This document shows positions 23,272 to 31,672 of a DNA stretch of 64,000 bases, one piece after another (the first letter of the stretch is position 1; every line of letters begins with the position of its first letter). The DNA is from Stakelama sediminis. Lineage in GTDB: Bacteria; Pseudomonadota; Alphaproteobacteria; Sphingomonadales; Sphingomonadaceae. The notes beneath the pieces are model-generated. The model had not been told where the DNA came from and made no database searches. It worked only from the letters and a program-made list of their open reading frames with translations. The stretch covers positions 47,501 through 111,500 of the forward strand of contig NZ_JACIJI010000005.1 of NCBI RefSeq assembly GCF_014199335.1, in the 5' to 3' direction. The position numbers and the translations under genes were made by a program.

Positions 23272-24075
23272 ATGGACGGACTGGCAGGCGACTGCACCAC
23301 CGTTACGCTGTGCTGGCGGATCGAGCGGCGCGACGGGATCACGGTCGGACTGACCGCGCATGATCGCGATCTGGTGCTTAATGGCCTCCTATATCGCGCG
23401 TCGCCGGGGATGACGCCGTCGGCGGTGAAGCGCAGTGCGGGGCTGGATGCCGACAGCATGGATGTGAGCGGCGCGTTTTCGCATGCGGCGATTGCCGAAA
23501 CGGATTTACTTACCGGGCGCTGGGACGGTGCGCGTGTGACGCTGTCGATGGTTGACTGGAGTTCGCCGGGTGAGGCGCTGGTGATCGGCAGCGGGACGAT
23601 CGGCGCGGTGGAAACGGCGGACAGGAGTTTTACCGCCGAACTGCGCGGGGTGACGGCGGCGCTGGACCTGCCCGCCAATGAAGTGACCTCTCCATCGTGC
23701 CGCGCGGCGCTGGGCGATGCGCGGTGCCGGGTGGCGATGGCGGGGCGCAGGCGCTTCGCGCGGGTGACGGCGGCGGATGCGATGCTGACGCTGGATGGGG
23801 AGGAGCCGAGTGCCAATGCCTATGGCGGCGGGGTGCTGCATTGGTTTAGCGGCGCGAATAGCGGCTTGCGGTCGGCGATTGCCGGATCGGAGGCGACGAC
23901 GGTGACGCTGCGGATGCCGCCGCGGTTCGATGGGGCGGGCGCGCTGGTGGAACTGGTGGAAGGGTGCGACAAGCAGCTTTCGACCTGTGCGACGCGGTTC
24001 GGCAATGCCGTGAATTTTCGCGGCGAGCCGTATCTGCCGGGTGTCGATCTGCTCACCCGTTATCCGGGTGCGTGA
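23272..24075 (+). CDS. GTA tail hub protein, DUF2163 family (g13)
   Basis: A 267-residue protein of the DUF2163/phage BR0599 type: TVTLCWRIERRDGITVGLTAHDRDLVLNGLLYRASPG at the start and ELRGVTAALDLPANEVTSPSCRAALGDARCRV in the middle. EGCDKQLSTCATRFGNAVNFRGEPYLPGVDLL closes it, including the four cysteines (SCRAALGDARC and CDKQLSTC) that in RcGTA hold an iron-sulfur cluster. It lies four bases after g12. Confidence 0.88.
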   Translation: MDGLAGDCTTVTLCWRIERRDGITVGLTAHDRDLVLNGLLYRASPGMTPSAVKRSAGLDADSMDVSGAFSHAAIAETDLLTGRWDGARVTLSMVDWSSPGEALVIGSGTIGAVETADRSFTAELRGVTAALDLPANEVTSPSCRAALGDARCRVAMAGRRRFARVTAADAMLTLDGEEPSANAYGGGVLHWFSGANSGLRSAIAGSEATTVTLRMPPRFDGAGALVELVEGCDKQLSTCATRFGNAVNFRGEPYLPGVDLLTRYPGA

Positions 24076-24583
24076 TGCAGAGCGCCAAATGGCTTCGGAA
24101 GAAATTGTATCGCGCGCGATGGCGCTGGTGGGGGTGCCGTTTCGGTTGCACGGACGCGACCCTGTCTTTGGACTGGATTGCGTGGGGCTTGCGTCGGAAG
24201 CGCTGGAGGCGGGCGGTGAACTGGGACGGGTGGCCCAGGGGTATCGGTTGCGCACCGGCGATGCTGCGCATGTGGGGGCATTGATCCGGGCAGCGGGGTT
24301 GGGGCGCGTGGAATGTGCAGGGCCGGGGGACCTGATCGTGGTGCGGGCGGGGCCGGGGCAATTGCATCTGGCGATCCGGGTGCCGGACGGAATCGTGCAT
24401 GCCGATGCCGCACTAAGACGGGTGGTGCATCGGCCGGGGGCAGTCCCCTGGCCGGTGGTCGGGTGCTGGCGGCTGGAAAATGGGGGAGAGACGCATGGCG
24501 ACGCTGGTGCTGACGGTAGCGGGCGGGCTGATCGGCGGGCCGCTGGGCGCCGCGATCGGGGCGACGCTGGGGCGCAGCTTTGA
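24068..24583 (+). CDS. GTA NlpC/P60 peptidase (g14), with long 3' overlap
   Basis: A 171-residue frame carrying an NlpC/P60 fold. The catalytic Cys38 is in GLDCVGLASEAL, the histidine is in GQLHLAIRV and the GDLIVV strand lies between them. It should cut peptidoglycan peptides during DNA delivery. The last ~30 residues (GETHGDAGADGSGRADRRAAG...) overlap the next gene by 89 bases and look like readthrough of that gene in another frame. The original stop may thus have been lost. GTG at 24068 overlaps the g13 stop; ATG at 24089 is an alternative. Confidence 0.78.
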   Translation: MRDAERQMASEEIVSRAMALVGVPFRLHGRDPVFGLDCVGLASEALEAGGELGRVAQGYRLRTGDAAHVGALIRAAGLGRVECAGPGDLIVVRAGPGQLHLAIRVPDGIVHADAALRRVVHRPGAVPWPVVGCWRLENGGETHGDAGADGSGRADRRAAGRRDRGDAGAQL

Positions 24584-26669
24584 CAGTGAGGTGCTGTTCA
24601 GGCCGAAGGGGCGACAGGGGCCACGCCTGTCCGACCTGTCGGTGCAGACTTCTTCTTATGGCAGTGCAATTCCGGCATTGTTCGGAACGCTGCGTGTTGC
24701 GGGAACGGTCATCTGGTCCACCGATCTGATCGAGACGCGGGGTAGTGCCGGAGGCGGCAAGGGCCAGCCCAAGGTCACGACCTATAGCTATTCGGCATCG
24801 TTTGCAGTGCTGTTGTCGGCGCGGACCATCCAGGGGATCGGGCGGATCTGGGCCGACGGCAAGCTGTTGCGCGGAGCGGCGGGCGATTTCAAATCGCAGC
24901 TTGGTGCCTTTCGCTGGGTTGGCGGCGGAGAGGATCAGGCAGTCGATCCGCTGATCGCGGCCAGCGAGGGAGCGGCGAAAACACCGGCGCATCGCGGCTG
25001 CGCCTATGCGGTGTTCGAGGAACTGGAGCTTGCCGATTTCGGCAATCGTATTCCGTCGCTGACGTTTGAGGTGATTGCCGATGCCGCGGCGGTGGATATG
25101 GGCAGCGTCGCGGAAACGGTGTCGGGTGGTGTGGTGACGGGGGCGAGCGGGTTCCTGCTCGATGGCTTCTCTGCCTATGGCGACGACCGGCGTGCGGTGA
25201 TCGAGCCGCTGGCCGAGGTCGCAGGATGCTGGTTCGCGCCGGGAACTGACGGGGTGACGGTGCAGGCCGGATCGGGCGATGCGGTGACGCTTGCCGATGC
25301 GGGCGTGCATGGCGAGGGCAAGGAGGCGCGGCGTGGAGTGCGCGAGATTGCGAGCGCGGCAAGCCTGCCCGACCGGGTGACGGTGCGGCATTATGATCCG
25401 GCGCGTGACTATCAGGCGGGACTGCAACGCGCAGTGCGGCCCGACGCGCGTGGCGGCAAGGAACAGCAGGTGTCGTTGGCGGCAGCACTATCGGCTGTCG
25501 AGGCAAAGCAGGCGGCCGAGGCGATCCTGATGCGGGCCGATGTCGGGCGCGAGACGCGCAGGCTGGCGGTCGGCTGGGCGAATTGCGCAACCGGCCCCGG
25601 AGCTCGGGTGCGGATTGCCGGGGAGAGCGGAAGCTGGCGGGTGACGCAATGGTCGCTGGAAGCGATGGTGCTGACCCTGACGCTGAGCCGGATCGCGCCG
25701 CCGCCAAGTATGGAGGCGGCGAGTTCCGGTCAGGTATCGTCGGCACCTGACCGGGTCGTCGGTAAAACGGTGCTGGCGGCGTTCGAACTGCCGCTGGTCA
25801 GTGACATGCTGTTGACGATGCCGCGTATCGGTGTCGCGGCTGCGGGAGAAGGGGCGGGATGGCGTAGTGCCGCGCTGACGCTGAGTGAGGATGGCGGCAC
25901 GACATGGCAGGCGGAAGGGGCGACGGCCCTGCCTGCCGTGATCGGTACTGTCGTAACCCCGCCGGGGGCGGGCTCGGCGTGGATCGAGGATCGGTTCGGC
26001 ATGCTGGAGGTCGATCTGGCCCATGCCGCGATGGTGCTGGGACAGGCGGATCGGGCGGCGTTGCTGGCAGGCGCGAACGCGGCGCTGGTGGGAGACGAGC
26101 TGCTTCAGTTCGGTGCAGCGGAGCAGATCGCCGAACGGCGGTGGCGCTTGTCTGCCCTGTGGCGAGGTCGGCGCGGGACCGAAGACGCGATCGGAGGGCA
26201 GGTTGCGGGCGATCCGTTCATACTATTGGACGCCGAGGCGCTGCGTCTGCTGGATATCGGCAGCGGGCGGATCGGCGGGGTGGTGAAGGTTGCCGCGACG
26301 GGGGTCGCGGATAACGGTAATGGTCCCGAAGTGTCGGTGGCTGTTACCGGCCGCTCGCTGGTGCCGCCCTCACCGGTGCATTTGCAAGCCGACCATCCGA
26401 ACGATGGCGGGGTTCAGCTAAGCTGGGTTCGCCGAAGCCGGACGGGATGGACATGGCGGGACGGTGTTGACGTGCCGCTGGGCGAAGCGACGGAACGCTA
26501 TCGCGTGACGCTGACGGGAACGGATGGGACGTTACGTGCCGCGATCGAGACGGATACGCCTGCACTGATGATCGATTCGACCATGCGCGGGACTGGCGTG
26601 CTGAATGTTGCCGTGCAGCAAATCGGCGACAACGGATTGTCGTTGCCCGCACAGATCACGCTCGGCTGA
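24495..26669 (+). CDS. GTA tail hub/megatron protein (g15)
   Basis: A 724-residue central tail-fibre/hub protein: MATLVLTVAGGLIGGPLGAAIGATLG opens with the glycine-rich segment typical of GTA g15. SSYGSAIPALFGTLRVAGTVIWSTDL, TYSYSASFAVLLSARTI and GRIWADGKLL follow, the conserved beginning of the phage tail-3 type hub domain. A fibronectin-like C-terminal domain (SPVHLQADHPNDGGVQLSWVRRS) is visible. It is considerably shorter than RcGTA g15, which has an extra barrel domain. GGGGAG lies before the ATG at 24495. Confidence 0.85.
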   Translation: MATLVLTVAGGLIGGPLGAAIGATLGRSFDSEVLFRPKGRQGPRLSDLSVQTSSYGSAIPALFGTLRVAGTVIWSTDLIETRGSAGGGKGQPKVTTYSYSASFAVLLSARTIQGIGRIWADGKLLRGAAGDFKSQLGAFRWVGGGEDQAVDPLIAASEGAAKTPAHRGCAYAVFEELELADFGNRIPSLTFEVIADAAAVDMGSVAETVSGGVVTGASGFLLDGFSAYGDDRRAVIEPLAEVAGCWFAPGTDGVTVQAGSGDAVTLADAGVHGEGKEARRGVREIASAASLPDRVTVRHYDPARDYQAGLQRAVRPDARGGKEQQVSLAAALSAVEAKQAAEAILMRADVGRETRRLAVGWANCATGPGARVRIAGESGSWRVTQWSLEAMVLTLTLSRIAPPPSMEAASSGQVSSAPDRVVGKTVLAAFELPLVSDMLLTMPRIGVAAAGEGAGWRSAALTLSEDGGTTWQAEGATALPAVIGTVVTPPGAGSAWIEDRFGMLEVDLAHAAMVLGQADRAALLAGANAALVGDELLQFGAAEQIAERRWRLSALWRGRRGTEDAIGGQVAGDPFILLDAEALRLLDIGSGRIGGVVKVAATGVADNGNGPEVSVAVTGRSLVPPSPVHLQADHPNDGGVQLSWVRRSRTGWTWRDGVDVPLGEATERYRVTLTGTDGTLRAAIETDTPALMIDSTMRGTGVLNVAVQQIGDNGLSLPAQITLG

Positions 26670-26693
26670 ATTTTCCAACGGAAGGATCCACTC

Positions 26694-27197
26694 ATGACTG
26701 AAGCAGCGACCGCGCGTCTGTCTCTTCCTCTTCTCAGTGCGGGGCAGGCGCAAAAGGAGATGACGCATAATGAGGCGCTGACCCTGATCGATATGCTGAT
26801 GGTTCCGGCTGTGCAGGCGGTCGGGCAGGATGACCCGCCCGGTACGCCGGCCGCCGGGGAGTGCTGGATCGTGGGTGCAGCACCGACAGGAGACTGGGTG
26901 GGGCAGACGAATGCGCTTGCCTGCTGGACTGATGGAGGGTGGCGGTTCGTCTCTGCGCGAGCCGGGCAGGCAATATGGTCTGTTCCCGATGACGTGTTCG
27001 CCGTTTTCAGCGATCAGTGGCAGGTCGGAGCAATGCCGGTGACACGGCTGATAGTGGACGGGCAGCAGGTGGTGGGGGCGCAGGCAGCGTCGATTGCGGA
27101 CGTTCAGGGTGGCGATACGATCGATGCCGAGGCGCGCGATGCAGTAGCTTCCATTCTGGCTTGTCTTCGCACGCACGGACTGATTGCGACGGCATAA
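26694..27197 (+). CDS. DUF2793 domain protein, GTA tail-associated
   Basis: A 167-residue protein of DUF2793: LSLPLLSAGQAQKEMTHNEALTLIDML, DPPGTPAAGECWIVGAAPTGDWVGQTNALACWTDGGWRFVSARAG. Such domains occur at tail fibres of alphaproteobacterial GTAs and phages and probably contribute to receptor contact. The C-terminal ~60 residues are a helical tail (DTIDAEARDAVASILACLRTHGL). Its ribosome site is GGAAGGATCCACTC. It closes the GTA block. Confidence 0.82.
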   Translation: MTEAATARLSLPLLSAGQAQKEMTHNEALTLIDMLMVPAVQAVGQDDPPGTPAAGECWIVGAAPTGDWVGQTNALACWTDGGWRFVSARAGQAIWSVPDDVFAVFSDQWQVGAMPVTRLIVDGQQVVGAQAASIADVQGGDTIDAEARDAVASILACLRTHGLIATA

Positions 27198-27323
27198 CTG
27201 TGTTCTTTTCGCAACAGAATCGACTTTTGTAGACCCTTTTGCAAATTTTGTGCGCTTGCGTGGAAACTATCCTTTGTTTAGGGAGTTGGCGCTGTCCGTA
27301 GGACATTTGGAAAGGGGATTAAG

Positions 27324-28451
27324 ATGCGGAAGCTTGCCGTTACCTTGGCACTTGCCTCCACCGCGCTTGCCACACCCGCCCTCGCACGAGATCATTCGTG
27401 GTATGTGGGCGCTGATGGCGGTGCGATGATCGTTGAAAATATCAATTACGATATCAGCGCGCCCAATGCGGGCACCGTTACCACCGACAGCCATTATGGC
27501 TGGGACGTCGATGGCGTCATCGGCTATGACTTCGGACCGTTCCGTCTGGAAGGCGAAGTCGGTTATCGTCAGGCACATGCCGACAGCTTCATGGCCGATA
27601 CATCAATCGGTACCGCCGGAGAGCCGACCATGCCTGCCGGAACCTATAATGGTGCCGGTAAGACCTCTGCTCTCAGCTTCATGGTCAACGGTCTTCTGGA
27701 CTTCGGTTCGGATGATGAGATCAACGGCTTTGTCGGCGGTGGTGTCGGTGTGGCTCGCGTCAAGGCGAGCGATTATCGTCTGTACACCAACTATGGTCCG
27801 TTCCTGGATGACTCCGACACGGTCTTCGCCTGGCAGGCGCTGGCTGGTGTCCGTGCTCCGGTTACCAACCATATCGACGTTTCGCTGAAGTATCGCTTCT
27901 TCAATGCGGATAATGTCAAGCTGGTCGGCACCGACGGTCGTGGTTACGAAGGCCGTTTCCGCTCGCACAGCCTGATGGGTGGTCTGACGTACAACTTCGG
28001 TGCGCCTACCCCGCCGCCTCCGCCGCCTCCTCCGCCGCCGCCTCCCCCGCCGCCGCCTCCGCCTCCGCCGCCGCCTCCGCCGGCTCCGGAACCGGTTGTT
28101 TGCACCCCGGGACCGTATATCGTGTTCTTCGAATGGGATAAGTCGGACATCACGCCGGAAGCAGCGAGCATTCTCGACAACGCGATCTCCGCGTATCAGA
28201 ATTGCGGCAATGCGCATGTCATGCTGGCTGGTTACACCGATACGTCGGGTCCGGCAGGCTACAACATGAAGCTGTCCGTCCGTCGCGCCGACTCGGTGAA
28301 GGCGTATATGGAACAGCGTGGCATCCCCGATGGTGTGATTTCGACCGAAGGCTTCGGCGAAACCCATCTGCGTGTTCAGACCGCCAATGGCGTTCGCGAA
28401 CTCCAGAACCGTCGTGTGGAAATCACCTACGGTCCGGGTTCGGGGCAGTAA
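27324..28451 (+). CDS. OmpA-family outer membrane protein with polyproline linker
   Basis: A 375-residue protein. A signal peptide (KLAVTLALASTALATPALA) is followed by an eight-strand barrel (HSWYVGADGGAMIV... to SLMGGLTYNFGAP, about residues 26-229) and a linker with 24 consecutive prolines. The C-terminal OmpA peptidoglycan-binding domain includes FFEWDKSDITPEAASILDNAI and LAGYTDTSGPAGYNMKLSVRRADSVKAYM. It is a major porin-type protein anchoring the outer membrane to the wall. Codon use is biased toward preferred codons, suggesting high expression. AAGGGG precedes the ATG, and a terminator follows. Confidence 0.9.
   Translation: MRKLAVTLALASTALATPALARDHSWYVGADGGAMIVENINYDISAPNAGTVTTDSHYGWDVDGVIGYDFGPFRLEGEVGYRQAHADSFMADTSIGTAGEPTMPAGTYNGAGKTSALSFMVNGLLDFGSDDEINGFVGGGVGVARVKASDYRLYTNYGPFLDDSDTVFAWQALAGVRAPVTNHIDVSLKYRFFNADNVKLVGTDGRGYEGRFRSHSLMGGLTYNFGAPTPPPPPPPPPPPPPPPPPPPPPPPPAPEPVVCTPGPYIVFFEWDKSDITPEAASILDNAISAYQNCGNAHVMLAGYTDTSGPAGYNMKLSVRRADSVKAYMEQRGIPDGVISTEGFGETHLRVQTANGVRELQNRRVEITYGPGSGQ
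28011..28082 (+). repeat. CCG/CCT codon repeat encoding 24 prolines
   Basis: A 72-base run of only CCG, CCT and CCC codons links the barrel and the OmpA domain. Imperfect triplet repeats of this kind vary in length by slippage, always in steps of three, and ribosomes need EF-P to pass them. Confidence 0.95.
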
Positions 28452-28472
28452 GCCACGATCCTTTGGGATTGA

Positions 28473-28510
28473 AAAAAGAAGGAGGTCGGGATTTCCCGGC
28501 CTCCTTTTTT
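28473..28510 (+). terminator. Rho-independent terminator after ompA-like gene
   Basis: GGAGGTCGGG-attt-CCCGGCCTCC forms a near-perfect stem (one T-G pair), preceded by an A-run and followed by TTTTTT. It can work in both directions. Confidence 0.92.
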
Positions 28511-28586
28511 ATGCCTGCCATGGATTTCCTGCGTGATTTGATTTTCGTCAACGCAGACAGGGACGGGTTAAGGGATCAGAGTCGAC

Positions 28587-29909
28587 ATGACTCGCTATTA
28601 TCCCGAACTGCTTTCGACGCCGGTGCCGCGCTATACCAGCTTTCCGACGGCGGCCGAGTTTCACAATCATGTCGGCCAAGGCGATATGGCGGATGCGCTA
28701 AGCCGGATTGGTAATGACACGCCGGTGTCGCTGTATCTCCATCTGCCCTTTTGCCGACAGATATGCTGGTATTGCGGCTGCAATACCGCCGCGGCAAACC
28801 GCGTTGCCCGGCTATCGGCCTATCTGGTCAATCTGGGGCGGGAAATTGATTTGTTCGCCACGCAACTGGCGGGGCGCGGTCGAATCAGCCGTATCGCCTT
28901 TGGTGGCGGCAGCCCCAATGCCATCGCACCCGAACAGTTCGATCATTTGCTTCGGCATGTGCGCGGCGTGTTCGATGCGACGGACGCTGAGATTTCGGTG
29001 GAACTCGACCCGCGCGGCTTTGATCATCGTTGGGCGCAGGTGATCGCGCGTAATCGGGTGCGCCGTGCCAGCCTGGGAGTGCAGACCTTCGCTCCGCATG
29101 TGCAAGCGGCCATCGGCAGGGTTCAGCCGCTCGAATCGGTGGCCTGTGTCGTCGGGCAGTTGCGCGCAGCCGGAGTCACGTCCCTGAATTTCGACATGAT
29201 GTATGGCCTGCCGCATCAAAATGATGCTGATCTGGAAGAGAGTCTGAAGCTGGCAATCGACCTTTCTCCGGACCGTTTTGCAGTATTCGGCTATGCGCAT
29301 GTGCCGCATCTGTTGCCCCGGCAACGGCGGATCGACGCGGCAGCGCTTCCCGATGTGGAGCAGCGGTTTGCGATGGCTGCGCATGCGCACTCACTGCTGG
29401 AGCAGGCCGGCTATCGTCCGATCGGCTTTGACCATTTCGCACGCCCCGAAGACGCGCTGTCACAAGCAGCGCAAGATGGCAGCATGCGCCGCAATTTTCA
29501 GGGATATACCGATGACGACGCCGAAATCCTGATCGGAATGGGAGCGTCTGCGATCAGCAGTTTTCCCGGATATCTGTTGCAGAATGAAAAGAATAGCGGC
29601 CGCTATCAGCTTCGCGTCGGTGCCGGGCAATTCGCCACCGCACGCGGCATCCGACGGTCGGCGCAGGACCAATGGCGTGGGGCGGCAATCGAACAGTTGC
29701 TGTGTTCGGGAAAAGCGGACCTGTCACCACTGGGTGAAGTTGCTCTGATCCGGGAGCGGCTGATCCCGTTTGCCGAACGCGGCCTGATCGGCTGGGCGGG
29801 CAATACTATGATACTGGGGCATGAGGCATGGCCCTATGCGCGCGGCATTGCTGCTGCGCTCGATCCGTATCGTCAGCAATCGACGACCCGGTTCAGCAAC
29901 GCGGTTTAG
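28587..29909 (+). CDS. hemN: Oxygen-independent coproporphyrinogen III oxidase
   Basis: A 440-residue radical SAM enzyme with CRQICWYCGC: Cys56, Cys60 and Cys63 bind the 4Fe-4S cluster and Cys65 is the extra conserved cysteine of HemN. AFGGGSPN (GGSP SAM contact) and the VELDPRGF, ASLGVQTF, NFDMMYGLPHQ and RFAVFGYAHVP segments follow. It decarboxylates coproporphyrinogen III to protoporphyrinogen IX under low oxygen in heme synthesis. Length matches the family. Its stop overlaps the stop of the converging permease by a few bases. Confidence 0.92.
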   Translation: MTRYYPELLSTPVPRYTSFPTAAEFHNHVGQGDMADALSRIGNDTPVSLYLHLPFCRQICWYCGCNTAAANRVARLSAYLVNLGREIDLFATQLAGRGRISRIAFGGGSPNAIAPEQFDHLLRHVRGVFDATDAEISVELDPRGFDHRWAQVIARNRVRRASLGVQTFAPHVQAAIGRVQPLESVACVVGQLRAAGVTSLNFDMMYGLPHQNDADLEESLKLAIDLSPDRFAVFGYAHVPHLLPRQRRIDAAALPDVEQRFAMAAHAHSLLEQAGYRPIGFDHFARPEDALSQAAQDGSMRRNFQGYTDDDAEILIGMGASAISSFPGYLLQNEKNSGRYQLRVGAGQFATARGIRRSAQDQWRGAAIEQLLCSGKADLSPLGEVALIRERLIPFAERGLIGWAGNTMILGHEAWPYARGIAAALDPYRQQSTTRFSNAV

Positions 29910-31210
29910 ACATTATGTTGCCGACGCCGCGGGCCGCGAAGCCAGATCAGCCCGGCTTCCAGTGCGGCGGCAATCGCGTAGGTACCGACAATGACAAGCA
30001 GGCTGATCCGGTCCTGCTGCCAGATATGCCATAGCAGGACCAGAAAACTGATGATGGTCAGCGCTGCGCCGCTAAAGGGAATGAGCGGGTGAAGACCGAT
30101 GGTTCTGGCCAGGCGCAGCGCCGCGAGATTGACGCCGGCAAAGATCATCAGAAATGTCGCGCTGGCAAATGCGGAAATGATCGATAGCGGTGCCAGCAGA
30201 GCAAAGGCGAGCGAGAGCGCAGTCAGCACCAGCAGCGCTATATAAGGCACCGGACGCTTGCGCTCCTGTAGGGAAAACACACGCGGCAGGGCCCGCTCCC
30301 GCGCCATCACCATCGCCAGCCGGGCGGCACCAAACAACGTGGCGTTAATGGCCGATGCGGTGGAAAGCAGCGCGGCGACCCCGATCAGCAGGAATCCCGC
30401 CTGTCCCAGGGTCGGGCGTGCGGCGACGGCAAGTACATATTCCTGATCATGCTGTATCTGCGCAGGGGTCAGGTTGCCGAGCGCCGTCACCGCGACGATC
30501 ACATAGATGACTGAAGTGATGACAATGGCGCTGACGATCGCACGGCGCAGATTGCGTTCGGGATCACGCATCTCCTCTACGGCATTGGGGATCAGTTCGA
30601 ACCCTTCATAAGCGACGAAGATCAGTGCCACCGCAACCAGCGGCGTACCGACGCCGTGATCGAATACAGGTACGAAATGGCTCGTCCGGATGCCGATCAT
30701 CCCGACCAGCGAAAATAAAGCGAGGATGCCCAGCTTGATCGCGACGACGCCCAGCTCCACTCCGCCTGACAGCTTGGCGCCGAGCAGGTTGATGAGCAGG
30801 AATGCACCCAGCACCACGGCCGCCAGCAGCTTCATCAGTGCGGGTGCGGCTCCGGTGCCGTGAAACAATGTGGCACCGTAATCGCCGAACGCGGTGGCAT
30901 AGAGCGCCAGTGTGCCGACATAGCCCGCCACCAGCAGCCAACCCGCAAAACCGGCGATTGCGGGCTTGGCGAATGCCTTTTCAATATAGGTGAAACTGCC
31001 CCCTTCGTCACGAAAGGCAAGGCCCAGATGGGCATAGGACAGTCCGGTCAGCAGCGCGATCACTCCGCCACCCGCCATGGTCAGCGCCACGGCATGGCCG
31101 GCCACTGAAATGGCAAGGCCCAGCACTGCGAAAATGCCGCCGCCGATCATGCCGCCGATACCGAGTGCGGTCACTTCGACGAGACTGAGCTTCTGCGATG
31201 GATTTGCCAT
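29906..31210 (-). CDS. APC-family amino acid permease
   Basis: A 434-residue transporter with about 12 membrane helices. The first helix reads ALGIGGMIGGGIFAVLGLAIS, the APC signature with the unwound GxGGxIGGGIF region, and YAHLGLAFRDEGGSFTYIEKAF follows. The C-terminus is hydrophobic and ends in a basic tail. Specific substrate unknown; amino acids or polyamines are typical. It shares its divergent upstream region with the small acidic gene at 31309. Confidence 0.88.
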   Translation of the reverse strand: MANPSQKLSLVEVTALGIGGMIGGGIFAVLGLAISVAGHAVALTMAGGGVIALLTGLSYAHLGLAFRDEGGSFTYIEKAFAKPAIAGFAGWLLVAGYVGTLALYATAFGDYGATLFHGTGAAPALMKLLAAVVLGAFLLINLLGAKLSGGVELGVVAIKLGILALFSLVGMIGIRTSHFVPVFDHGVGTPLVAVALIFVAYEGFELIPNAVEEMRDPERNLRRAIVSAIVITSVIYVIVAVTALGNLTPAQIQHDQEYVLAVAARPTLGQAGFLLIGVAALLSTASAINATLFGAARLAMVMARERALPRVFSLQERKRPVPYIALLVLTALSLAFALLAPLSIISAFASATFLMIFAGVNLAALRLARTIGLHPLIPFSGAALTIISFLVLLWHIWQQDRISLLVIVGTYAIAAALEAGLIWLRGPRRRQHNV

Positions 31211-31308
31211 GCCGCTCCCTATCGCAGGAAGCGGAGAGTTTCTCCATATGGCAGGAACGATCCTGCCGATCCTGTCGTTACTTCTCTCGCAAACAGGAGA
31301 TCAGAATC

Positions 31309-31515
31309 GTGACCAAGGCGCTTGAAAGCTTTACCATCACGCCCGCTGGCGAAGATTATCTGCTGCAAATCGAAGATGAAGACGGCGAAACCATCGATTT
31401 GGCAGTCAGTGTGGATCAGCTCGACCTGATGATGGAAGAGATCGAACGCAATCTTGACGCTGAAGATGATGCCGAGATCGCGATCGATGCCGATGACGAA
31501 CCTGAAGACAACTAG
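31309..31515 (+). CDS. Small acidic hypothetical protein
   Basis: A 68-residue very acidic protein (ends DAEDDAEIAIDADDEPEDN) with a short beta-strand-like start (TKALESFTITPAGEDYLLQIEDEDGETIDLAVSVDQLD). No membrane or catalytic features. GTG at 31309 has AGGAG nine bases upstream. I cannot name a family; acidic proteins of this size can be protein-binding adaptors or DNA mimics, but nothing supports a choice. Repeat copy B begins ten bases after its stop. Confidence 0.6.
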   Translation: MTKALESFTITPAGEDYLLQIEDEDGETIDLAVSVDQLDLMMEEIERNLDAEDDAEIAIDADDEPEDN

Positions 31516-31524
31516 ACCCTGACC

Positions 31525-31672
31525 CTAGGACGGATCGCCATTCAGCCCTGATGGCCTGCAAAAGGCGGCTTTCCGCACTTCCGGTGCTCACGTACCGAAA
31601 GTACGCTGCGCGCCGGGTCACGAAAATCCACCATTTTCGTCACATCATCTTCTGAATGTCGATCCGTCCTAG
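31525..31672. repeat. 148-bp dispersed repeat, copy B (21-base terminal inverted repeats)
   Basis: CTAGGACGGATCGCCATTC at the left is inverted at the right with one mismatch over 21 bases. The CTAG at both ends could be target duplication. Internal hairpins are CGTAC-cgaaa-GTACG inside CCGGTGC/GCGCCGG, and GAAAAT-ccacc-ATTTTC. It closely matches 10058-10205. The right CTAG contains the stop codon of the GH97 gene. Confidence 0.9.

Noticed and set aside
10751..27197. Active temperate prophage
   Set aside because: No integrase, repressor, replication, lysis or attachment-site pair; gene order is that of RcGTA instead.
28011..28082. CRISPR array or tandem repeat element
   Set aside because: Triplet-level repetition inside a coding frame with no spacers; no CRISPR array found in the window.
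28000..28269. Arginine-rich and glycine-rich frames over the OmpA gene
   Set aside because: They are shifted readings of the CCG/CCT proline codons; the OmpA frame has a signal peptide and domain matches.
31406..31621. Short minus-strand ORF starting MTRRAAYF, also found at 10154
   Set aside because: Both lie within the two repeat copies and their translations are just repeat sequence overlapping real genes; no ribosome site.
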